A stretch of 64,000 nucleotides of DNA, from assembly GCA_009746045.1 (NCBI GenBank), contig RPFO01001162.1, forward strand, positions 5,001 through 69,000, read 5' to 3'. The translations under genes and the position numbers were made by a program. Positions 41,765-53,700 of this stretch are shown one piece after another. The stretch comes from Mesostigma viride (lineage: Eukaryota; Streptophyta; Mesostigmatophyceae; Mesostigmatales; Mesostigmataceae). Position 1 is the first letter of the stretch. The number at the start of each line of letters is the position of its first letter. The notes below the pieces were generated by a model that was not told where the DNA came from, searched no databases, and was given only the letters and a program-made list of their open reading frames with translations.

Positions 41765-44700
41765 CTGAAATGTTTCAGTTAAGCAATGTCGTCGAACACC
41801 AGCACAGATTTAGTTCAGGTGGTCGTGCGGGGGCATGCGTGAGGTAGCAGTCATTGTGCGCACGGACGTGCAAGCTTGGCATAAGCCCCCACGAATAGGC
41901 ACAGGGAGACATGCGGGAGCAGGCATACACAACACGTCCAAAAGTCATTGTTGTAATGACAATGTGAGCAGAAGGTAAGAGTATGACCCCGGAACCCCGG
42001 GTAAGCCGAAACCTTTCAAGCAGACACCCGAGGACTCCCCCCCCCCACGCCCACGCCCACGTACCCTAATGAGTAGCAACCCTGGCATCCCAGTGCCGCT
42101 CGGAATTCACCCTGAATAGGCTCTAATATAGCCCCACGGCTCTATACAACCTCATTCAAGCCGTGAATCCCCCGTGAATCCTTCCCAGGCCCTCCACCCT
42201 CATCCCCTCCCCGCCCACATACCCTAACTACTAGCGCACTTGGCAACCCTGCTACCCTGGAAACTACCCTGTGCTCTTAAAAAGAACCCATGGGCTCAAA
42301 CAGGGTGTGCCGGGCCCCTGACAACCCTTCCCACCCTAAACCACAAAATCGTGCTCAGTCAATCATGCTTACATTTCCCTCAAAGTACCTGAGGGAGTCA
42401 GAATTTCTGCTGAAAGTTGACATTGGCTCAACCATGCTCCTGCACTGATTTTAGGGGTTTAGGGGTCCCTCAAACGGGGTAATACTCTGTCAAAATTAAA
42501 AACTAGCCTCAAAGAATGCATTATAGAAGGCTATGCAGTGTGAGTTAGTACGGCTAGTACGGCAATACACCAAACCTCGGCGGATTGCCGTATTGCGTAT
42601 TTTACGCGTATTAACGCGTATTACACGCAATACCGCAGTATGCCCCCCCCCCCTCCCCCCGTATTGTATAATACGGCCTATTTCCCGTATAATGCGGCGT
42701 ACTAACTCACACTGAGGCTATGGACACATTGATCGCAGGTACCAGAGTGATCCCAATTCAGTTGGAAAATGCAGCAGATCATTGCGGATTGGATATCGTA
42801 ACTGCAAAGCTGGGGCATTCATCCCACCAATGGTCGGGGTGTTACCTTCCCTCCACTTATACCAATGGTAAGCTATGACAAAGATATTTATTAGAACAAA
42901 CCGAGAAATTCAAGGTCCCCAGCACGTATCACAGTGGGGGTACAGGAACTGCAACACATCCATCAATGTGGACATAAGGCCTTTATTCAATTCTTCCTGT
43001 CTTGCGCTTTAATTGTGTCGCCTATCTCATTCCCGTCATTTATTGTTTTGAATGAATATATATCTATGGCCCTGGCAACATCACGTTCATCATTCGACTG
43101 CTACCCCTAAGACATACTTAAACAGCTTGCAAAGTGATATGTGAGGGGCCATGGTGCCCAACAAAACTCTTGCAAGTCGCCCCACGGCGTGGCCTAAAGA
43201 TAGCTTAACCCCTAAATGGGCAGAAATACTACCGATGCATCGGCTGTAACTTCACTATCTTGTAAACCAACCCACAACCAACCTACCAACATCCGAGGGC
43301 TGTCCTTGGGGGTCAAGCATGTTCATGACTGGCCCTTCGGGGTGAGCTATCACAAGCCCACATATCTGCAGGGTAGACCATATAAAACTACCGTCAAAGT
43401 CAGGGGGGGTCAAGATGCGCGTTTCCATTCTTGGTAGTTTGTGCATTTTGAATCATGACCTAGGCACCTACCACTTCAGGGATGATAAAGAATTAGTTGC
43501 TGAACAGTTTGAGCCATTGGGGTCATCATTTGGTTGGGTATACCAGCAGTTACACCCAGTACAGCCCATAGGGGTACCGTTGGAAAAAAGCAACCAAGGG
43601 GGTAGGGGTGGGCATACTACCTACTAATATAGCCACCAACCATGCCATACAATACATTTCCCTTCCACAATGATGGGGAAACATAACTGCATCATCACAC
43701 TGCCCTTACATGGCACCTATGTGCAGGTGCCACCTTGTCCATGCACGTATGTAACATGGTACGGATACCCTACGCAAGGCATGCATTCTAGGAGGCAGCC
43801 ACGAACAAACTAGTGATTTTAGCCTATCTATTTCAGCTTGCCCTAGCAAGGATAAACTAGGCCTAAGCTACTATAGCTTGCCAGGTGATGGCCAGCACAC
43901 CTGGTGGCACATGCTGACAATTGGAAGCTTTTACTCACCAGTTACATGCTTGATGATGCCACAGAGACCAGCCAACTGCCCCACACTCATGCAATATGTG
44001 TGTGGGAAATGTATAACAAACATATATGGAGGTAATCAAACCCATACAGCCTCTAAAACTTAGCACAATCACACTAGGGCAGGTCAACTGACTGAGGGAA
44101 GCATCTAAGAATGGTGTTTTAGGAAGGGGCCAGGCGGCGCAAGCCGCCATGGCCAGGTCGTCGCTTTCCGGAATGCACGTTGTACGTGAAAAAGTACCCT
44201 GACCCCTTGTACTTTGACCGGCCAGAACACCTCTATAACTTTGTCAGAAGTATGCGAACCCTAATAGTTTTCGCGGCATTTGGTCCCCCGAGAAGGGGCC
44301 GATGCATCGGCTGTAACTCAGTTTTTGGCGGAAAATCGGCAGCCAGACCATTTAGGGGTTAAACAAGCGCAAAGCATGGTTGAAAACTTTTGTAGATAAT
44401 AATATTTGCCATGCACTTTCGAGCTTGTCGCGGTACCTACAGCACCATGAAGCAACTGCTATGATGGTTGCCTGGTAGTGCGCTCTGCTGCAAGCGTGAA
44501 TGTGTGGATAGGACGGGGAGGGCCTACCTTGAGCATTCTGCGGCTGCGTCACGGCCAACGAGTCGACCAGCGACTTCGGCTTGACCATGACCACCACTCT
44601 GTGCGCATGATCGTGTTGGTTAATAGGAATGTCAGAGTTTTGGCTTATTGGTTGGTTGGATGGTTGGTTGGATGGTTGGTTGGTTGGTTGGTTGGTTGGT

Positions 44701-47700
44701 TGGTTGGTTGGTTGGTTGGTTGGTTGGTTGGTTGGTTGGTTGGTTGGTTGGTTGGTTGGTTGGTTGGTTGGTTGGTTGGTTGGTTGGTTGGTTGGTTGGT
44801 TGGTTGGTTGGTTGGTTGGTTGGTTGGTTGGTTGGTTGGTTGGTTGGTTGGTTGGTTGGTTGGTGGCAGACAGGCGCAGCATTCAACCCATTGTTAGAGA
44901 AATCTGCCATCGCAGCGCCAGCATACACCAGTCTTGTTCAGTCCAGCATACGCCAGTCTGTTGATATGTGAAACAAAGCAAGCCGCCATGGCACTTCAAT
45001 AAGGGCCCCCTGTCACTGACTGATACAAGCCTGACTAAGATGCAACGACCGTTTAGGCGTACGTGGATTCACTTATTTTGGCTACCTCTGGGGCCTGCAT
45101 GGGAAGTCCCCACAACAGGCCCGCGTGCTATCTTATCATTTCCTAACCACAGCGGAATGGTTGCCAAGCAGAAATTGACAAAACGGATCTACATAAAAGG
45201 AACGCAGGGAGTCCAAGTAGGGTTTACAAAAGATCCCAAGGCCTCCTGGTGATGCGCTGGAAGGGGCCAACCCAGGGACGCCAGAAAGCAAGTCTGCTGA
45301 CCTGGAGTCGCGCACCGCCTTGGGTGTGCGGAAGTTCTCCAGAAAGCTGTTTTCTCGGAACGTGATGTTCAGGCTGACCAGGTGCGCCACATCAAACAGC
45401 TCGTCAAGTGGGCACTCAAAGGGGGCCGACACATCCGATCCCAAAAGCCTGCGTGCACACACATAAAGGATATTTACATTGGCTTGCATGCGTTTTTGTT
45501 ACTATGAAAGTTCACAGGGCATGTTAGTGGTCGAACAAGGCAAGGTATGGCAGAAGATGGAGCCATTTGTGCAGCAAGGACAGGGACCAAAGAGCAAAAC
45601 AGATGTATGTGAAGGGCACACCTCCCCACATGATGCGTTGCCCACTGATACTAAAAGCTGGTAACCTCACGACCAAGACCCCACACAACAGCTGCAGTCA
45701 GAACCACAGAGAACCAGCAAACCCCTGGATGTCTGTCAAGCCACAAGCTCCCCTCCCCACCTCCCCAAGATGAGCCAAATAGGTGAGCCATAACCCTTCT
45801 CAAATGTAATGAGAGCATGTCAAGGAGAGGCAGGCCCCACAGTAGCAACAAAGCAGCCGCCACTGCCACTTGCTAGCAGCCGATATCAAGCAGTACAAAC
45901 ATGCATGTGACATATCAGGTGGTAGACATGGGCAGCGCCGGGACTAGCAAGGGGCAGCTGTTGGCAGGGGTGTCGGGTTACCATTTTACCCACGGCTCCA
46001 ACAGCCCCCACCATCGATGCTTACTTGCATGCTGGAAGTATTTGGCAGGTTGGGCAATCCCTGTGGGGTGTGTGTCGCGGTGCACAGCAAATGTCATTGA
46101 GAAAACAGTCAGCACGCAATAGAAAGTGGCGCAAGGAACAAAAGTTGTGTGATTAAATCTGCTAGTATTACTATTATCACAAGGTCTGCATGAGCCGCCG
46201 GAAATGGTTGACAAGATAAGAGGAGGTGACATTGGAAAATAACAAAATAAATCGGCTTAGCATGTTGTGCCACGACATCTAGAAAAAGTACCTTGCCTTG
46301 GGAGTCTCCCAGGGACCTGCTGACAGCGCCTCCAACAGAAACTGCCTTAAACCCCATAAGGATCACCTAAACAAAACATGACGCAGAAACCATCTGGATC
46401 TGTGTGTTGTCACATTTTTGACAGTTTGCAGCTATTGGCCCACGATATTCTGAACTAGCCCGGGCCGACCCGACCCCTTGTCGGCCCTCTGTCAGCCCGC
46501 TTTTCAAAGTATGACAGCTGGCACTCTAATGCTGGCACACTAGCAACTAGCCCGGGCCGACCCGACCCCCCTGTCGGCCCTCTGTCAGCCCGCTTTTCAA
46601 AGTATGACAGCTGGCACTCTAATGCTGGCACACTAGCAAAAAAAAGTGTAGGTGTGATATAGGTATCATGCCAGTAAAACGAATGTTCCCGACTGGCGAG
46701 TCGCTAGGCTTCTGGCACGCGTACCGCCGGGCGATCAACGCGCCACCTGACAACCGCAATCCGTACGAGCGTCGGCTCGCAGACATGCGCGAACACATGC
46801 GTTGGATTGAACGGCAAAGAGCATTCCAGGCCGAAATGGCCGCCCAAGCCCAGGCCCAGGCCATAGCCCAAGCAGCGGCCGACTTGCCGAGTCCCTTGAG
46901 GTTTAGCTTGACACTGTCCAGTCGGGACATGTTCATCGAGCCGGACGGCTTCCACGACTCGGGCTCGAGTGCGAAGGGGATAGAGTACACGTGACTGCCC
47001 TTCACGACACGGGTGTGGAACTCGCTGGGTAGCACGTAGGAGAAATAGATAGGATCGCGCCCCTCGCCGTACATGTTTTGGGAATTGAGCGACAGGTTGG
47101 CGGTGGTGAACAGGTGGCCGTCACCAAACAAGCTGTTGTCATTCCAAAACTTCCAATAGCCGTTGTAAGAAAAGTCGGCGTCGGCACGGTACTTGGTGTT
47201 GATGAATGACAGGTCGGCGGGCTTGAACCAGAACAGGAGCTCCTTGACCGGGTGGTTGAACTTGAGGTCCATGCTCACCTCGTTTTCCCCGCTCACGTGC
47301 TGCTGGTAGCGCTGGACCTCGGTGATGAGGTACTCGTGCGAGTTGAGGGCGAACTGCCGGCGCTCGAAGTCGTCCAGGTAGATGTAGCGCACCAGCAGCT
47401 TGCACGCAAAACTCGGTGGTTCCTTGATCCACCTCCCGCGCGGCTCGGCCAGCGCGATGGCGTCTGCGGTGGGGGCGTTGTAGTCACCGTTTGTCGAGGC
47501 GGGCGCGTTGATCAGTTCAGGGATTAAAAGCAGATTCTTAGTGGACCCCTTGCCGACTCTCGTACTGTACACATCTCCATTCCCTCTGAACTGCAAGGTG
47601 AAGCCGACCAGCCTCTTATTGGCATTGGCCGCGCCTTCCGTGAGCCACTCGGAAACAAACACGGTATATTGGGTTTGGGTATCCTTAGTGGGGACGACTG

Positions 47701-50700
47701 GGTTAGAAAACGTAGTGCCAGTTAAGTAAGTAGGGGCGGTATATTCCTGACAAATTCTTTTAAACTTGCCATCTGTCCAGCCACTATCATCCTCGACGTT
47801 AGTGTTTAAGTTTTTCGTCCACAAATTGACATCGTAGTTCGCGTCCAGCTCGGTGAACACACTGAGAGCCACTGCGACTCGTTCGGCGTTGGTGTCATAG
47901 TCAGATTCGCTGGCACAGTTCTTTGCAGGGGTGCTTGTAGAAGGCGTGGCGGTCTGGTCGGGGGTGTACCCGGGCCAGTACCTGGTGAAGATGTCCGCGG
48001 CCGTGTTGAACTGGATCTTAACGATCACGTCGTGGTACTGGAGGGCAATGATGGGCAGAGCCAGGCCAGGGTCCCTGCAGAAGGTGAACTCCAACGGGAT
48101 GTAAATGTGCTGCGCCCGATCGGCGCGGTCGTACTCTACAACCGGGCCGCCGTGCCTGGACGGAGGGGGACGAACCAGGCCCCCTCGCATGTTATAAACT
48201 GCTCGCACCATCTGCGCCACCTCTTGTTCTGGAACTTCCACCCCCCATGACACACGGACACTGTCCTGGATGCGCGCGAGGTTGTCCGTGGCGAGGACAG
48301 AGTGGTACACCGGGTGCATGTCCGCCGCAAACGCTTTGTACCCTGGCCTGGAGACCGTGAGGCACGTGCCTCCGTAAAAACTGGAAACGTTGTCGGTTGG
48401 TACGCTCTGAACGGGATACATATTATAGAAGCGTGTATATATAATTGAGGATGATCGTTCTGAGTTTTGACGTCGGCATCACCAACCTGGCCTATTGCGT
48501 GATCAAATTGAGCGACGGCCCCGGCAACGAGCACGCGAGCGGCGTGCCGTTCGAGATCCTTGGGTGGGAAGTGATCGACCTTAAGGCGCGCACGCTGGAC
48601 GAGGCGTGTAGGAACCTGCCCGTGCAGCTGTACAAACGCATCGACGTGCTCAGGTGCGCCGACAAGGTCGTTATTGAGAGGCAGACGAAGACGAGCGTGA
48701 AGATGAAGGTGATGAGTCACGCGATCCAGGTGTTCTTCGAGACCCACATCATCCACGCCCCCTCTTGCTCGCCATTGTTGAGGCCCATGGCAATTCAATT
48801 CTCCTCCCCGCTGAAGAAATTGAAGGTTTATTCAGGCCCCGAGATCGTGTGCTCTATCCAGAACTCGTATCGCAGGAACAAGAGGGTGGCCATCGACCAG
48901 ACGCTGCAGATACTGGAGAAGTACCCCGTGTACATGAAGTACTTCCACTCCCTGCCCAAGAAGGACGACGCCGCGGATGCGCTGCTGCACGCCCTCGTCG
49001 CTCTCTACGAACACTGGGTAAAAACGTCTGGCACCGCGCAACCGGTCGTTGTTGATGTGTGAAGTGCGTTAACCCAGCTGCAAAAATAATGGGGCGATAC
49101 TATAGCGCCGACCATGGAGGAGACGGGATGCGAGCTGCACCCCGCTGTGGGGGAGTTGCTGAAGATGAAAACGGCGCCTCAAAAGTCGCCGGAGTGGTAC
49201 GCCATACGGAACCGTATGTTGACCGCGTCCGACGTGGCAGCCGCGATAGGAGACAATCCGTACGAGTCGACAACGAAGCTCCTCAGGAAGAAGCTCGGGG
49301 ACAACAGGTGCGTGTTTCAGGGGAACGTCGCTACGAGGCACGGCAACCTGAACGAGGACATCGCCGCCACCGAGTACATAAGGCGCACGGGGAGGAAATG
49401 CTTTGAGTTTGGCCTCATCGCCCACCCGCTGCACTCGTGGCTCGGTGGCAGCCCTGACCGCGTGACAGCGGATGGCGTGCTGGTCGAGATCAAGTGCCCT
49501 CTGAAGAGAGAAATCAAGCACGAGATAGCCAGGGGGAGAGTCCTCGGAAAAAAAAAACGGGTTTGATTATAAACTTTCGAGATTCAGTCATACACGGGTA
49601 GTCTTTATGAAAGACTTAGCGAGGCCTGGGATCTCGTCGGAAAGTACCCGGGGACAATAGAGAACATAGCACCTTCCAAATGCACGATGGGCGAGTGCTC
49701 GCTGGCGTGTCCGAGTGACATAGACATTCTTGTGTTTTTGGAGGACCCTGATCTTGCCTGCAAACCTGGCGTGGCATACCCGGCCTGGTTCTTGCCCGGT
49801 CCCAGGGTCAGCGTGGGAGAGGCGGATTTCTTAAGTGCGCGCGACGCCAAACGGGCGGGCCCTTCACAAAACAAGTGCTTTACAAGGTGGATGAGCTTTC
49901 CGCGCGAATGAATACAGTTGACGAGGGGGGGGGTGCGTATAAGTACCCTGCCTCCTTCTCGGACACCAGATTATGATGCGATTACCCCCCCCCCCAAGCG
50001 CGGGCTTGTCCGCGCGCACAATCCGAACCATAAATACGACGAAGACTGGATTAAAAAAAGCGTACATGTATCAGGAAACGGCGCGATGGAAAAGACTCTA
50101 ACCGAAAAGTCCAAGAAGCGGTGGACAGACAAGTTTAACGCACTGAGGAAAGAACGCGAGCTGAGATACGTTGACCAAGCGCACAAGCGGTTCTGCGAGG
50201 CTCGAGAAGACGCGCCATACGACCGCGTGCCCGTGTTTGAGACGGGCGTGATTTCGCTGGAGTTCCTCAGACTAGGAGAACTGATATATAAGAGATCGTT
50301 CATCAAACTCGCATACCCCATCAAATGGGAGCCAGACGTCATGGAAATAAAAACGTTCCGTCACGACCTCCTCGACCCGCTGTTTCAGACCATGCCCGGA
50401 TACGTAAAAGGGTCCATCTCCGACCTCATCGATATGGATTGGTACCGCGACTGTCTGAAGTACATGAGAGAACTGTCCCCTTTACGGTTGATCCTTCTAT
50501 ATGACTACACGCGCGACGGATACAAGTACACGAACAATAGAGGATGGGGCGCAGTAGAGACGGATAGAAAAGTGGAAGTACAGGACGAGGAGGACGGATA
50601 CCCAACCCCCTTTTACGAGGTCAAATCCGGAATCTGGCCAGGGGTCGTGTTGCTGTCCAGAAGCGGCGGGGACGGTTTTTCATTCCACGAGCTCGACCAG

Positions 50701-53700
50701 GACAAGATCTGTCGCCAGCGCGCGGATATCACCGAGTTGCGTTCGGCTCTGATAACACACCTATCGAAGCGATCGGGCGACCCTAACGTCGCCTTGGTTG
50801 TGGCTGACAGGCTGGAGGGAGAGTTAGTGAAGATGGCGGGGTGGAAGGAAGTGATCGCGATGATCGCGAGGTTGGACGAGCGCCTCATGGATATCATATT
50901 CCTACTGTCCAAGTGGGTGTGCAAATACCTGCATCTGACCTTTCTTCAAGGCTACGTTCTCAAGGAGTACGCGCGGGAGATGTTCACGATTCTGCAGGAA
51001 GCGCCCGCGGTGAACAGGGAAATGATCGTGTACAGGGGCGTGACAGAATCTACTACATGCCCATCAGGGGGCGCAGAGACGTTTACAGTAACACGTTCCC
51101 GATCTCCGTGTCAGTCAACCCGGGGGTAGCAATCAATTTCCTGTTCAATAGGTACATGAGCGCCGGATGGGGGGCCGCCAGCGATTGTTGTCTCAAGGTC
51201 ATCCATGTCATGCCCGGTACACCGGCGTTGGCCATGTGGCCGATCGCGGGAGGTGAGCAGTCGGAGATTATTCTTCCGCCTGGCACGAACTATCTCATAA
51301 AGTCTCACCGACTGCGTCACATCATTGCGGGGGTACCGACTTTCACGGAAGGGAGGGCATTGAAAAGCGAGGTCTGCTGGGATGCGATGATAGCGCGCAA
51401 GTCCGGGGGCGACAAGCTGTTTCCGAGAAAGTGGGTGACGGAGATCTACGTGGACGGTTTGGCCGCTGCTATTCGGCACGCGAATAAAAAGAGAGAAGCC
51501 GCTAGCAAAAAGCGCAAACATTCTTCTGGACACGGCATATCCAGCACCAAGACTAGACGACCAGCCGTCAATCGCACTTGGCCTTCCCGAACGAGAAGGC
51601 CTTCTTGACCGCGCGACGGTACCGGGGGCGAGTCGAAGCCATGAGGTGTTGGGAACACATGGTCTGCCTCCTTCTCGGACACCAGATTATGCGCCATGTG
51701 AGTTCTATAATGTCCTGAAGTTCGTCACTTCTATCAATCAACCGCTCCCTTTCTTCAGTGGTCATTAAGTCCCCCCTCGCCTCTGCCTCTGCCTGTGCGT
51801 TGTCCATGTGCGCAATTAAGTCATCGCCTGCCCGTTTGATCGCCTCGAACGCCTGCACCTGTTTAGGATAGAGCTGGTTTAATCGGTGGTTGTACCCAAC
51901 CTCCATTCTCTTAACAATATCTGCGTGTTTATTCTTTCCCATGGCCGCCCCGTAGTTTAAACGATCCACGTTGCTCAGTTTTTTCGATTCGAGCATTATG
52001 TCCTCGATATCGTCGTATGTCGCCCGGTTCATGTCCCGCCAATCGGCGTCGGGTCCGCCGTTTGACAACATTTGTTTATGTTTGGTATCTCGGCTGAGAT
52101 CTCCGGCGTTCTTCAGACTAAGCTCACCGATCCCCTTTGTCAGCTCCGCCACCCCGGGTCCTTCTCTCGGTTCCTCCAGGCTAAGCTCACCAAACCTCTC
52201 CGCAATATTGTCCACGTCGTACGCCCGCATCCGGTGCCTGGGGCGGCGACGCCCCCCTGTGGCTCTCGACCTGTACGCTCCCGTGCCATGCGCGGCCTTC
52301 TTCGCCTCCTGCGGCGCGGGGCCGGTCGGCAGGGGGCGCGACAGCCAGGCGAGGCGGAGAGAGATGTTCAGCGGGTCGTCCGGGTCCTTCTTCACGCCGG
52401 CCTCCATCTCCATGTGGGAGCGCTTGTTCGTCTTGGCTCGCATCCCGTGACCCGACACGCACCGTTGCCCCCTGTGCAAGTGGCATCTCCCGTTATGCAC
52501 CAGTTTTCTGCACCCGTTTGCAGACGGTGCACCTCTAACGGCGGAGGAAAAAAATGGGAGTGGAAAGTATACAGACGCAGCGGGATCATGTCGACACCCC
52601 TATCATTCGCTTCAGAGCCCAATCAAAACCGAGTGGTGATCCTCAACGACGCCTCCGCGTACCCGGGCGTGCCGACCGCCGACTCCACCTTCGACCCGTG
52701 GCTTAACGCCGGGTCGTACCATCGCGAGTTCTACGCCGTCCCCTCCGCCGTCGCCCCTAGCGGCTCCGGCACCGGCGTGGGGAACATGAAGTCGATTCTG
52801 GAGAGCATTTACTCGGACGACAACACGTCCAAGATCTTCCGCCGCACACCCAAGTATTGAGCGTCGTCAAAAAATGTTCACAGGCATATCATAACGAGGC
52901 ATGTCTTGTACGGCATGGACCAAAACCGGAAACCGTTGCAGGAACAGAGCCACTCTTACGGGGCACTGTAAATTGCACGGGGTTGTCACCTAATGGCACA
53001 GCTGCACGGCCATTCCGATTTTCAACGTTGCACTGGATGGTACCACCATTACCTGTAACTGAAGGCGCTGAATTGAAAGTCAGAATTAGTCGTGCCGATT
53101 TGTCCCAGAACTTGTACGCGTCTGTTATCACATTCGGCACCCACAAGCCATTTGTCTTTGACGCCTACCTACCGGTCGGGATCACACAGCCTGCGGCGGG
53201 AACTGCGCCGGTCCTCAGTAGCCTGGGATAGTAACAGCAACCAGTCTTTCTTAAAGAGTCAAAATGTGTTGTTTATTCCCAATTCATCAACGGTCAGCGA
53301 TCAATACAAACACGGCAACATTCCCATCGCACTCGTTAGCAGGCCAGAACTGTTTACAGATTTCGAGAGTCTGTGCCCCCTCATATGTTCCCGTACGCGC
53401 CCTACTCGTTCGGCGGTGCAATCACTTCCGCTTCCACGCCCCAGCGCACCTCCTCCGAGGGGCTGAGATTTTCTGGGCCAGGTTTAACGCCGACACCATT
53501 GTCTGATTGCTTTTCGCCTCCGCCACGTCCAGCGACGGGAGGAACAGCATTCGGTGCGCGGACTCGGGGATAGGCGCGGGGTCAGACGCGTACCCCGCGC
53601 ACCCGTCGTCGAAACACCGCTGTGAGATGCCCTGGAAAGAGATCGAGAACCAGACGTTGTTGCTCGCGTGCTCCCTACCCACGTTCAGACACTCCCTGTG

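Noticed and set aside
44352-44964. Several 100-176 codon ORFs with Asn-Gln-Pro-Thr or Trp-Leu-Val-Gly repeats
   Set aside because: Pure translation of the (TTGG)n microsatellite in all frames.
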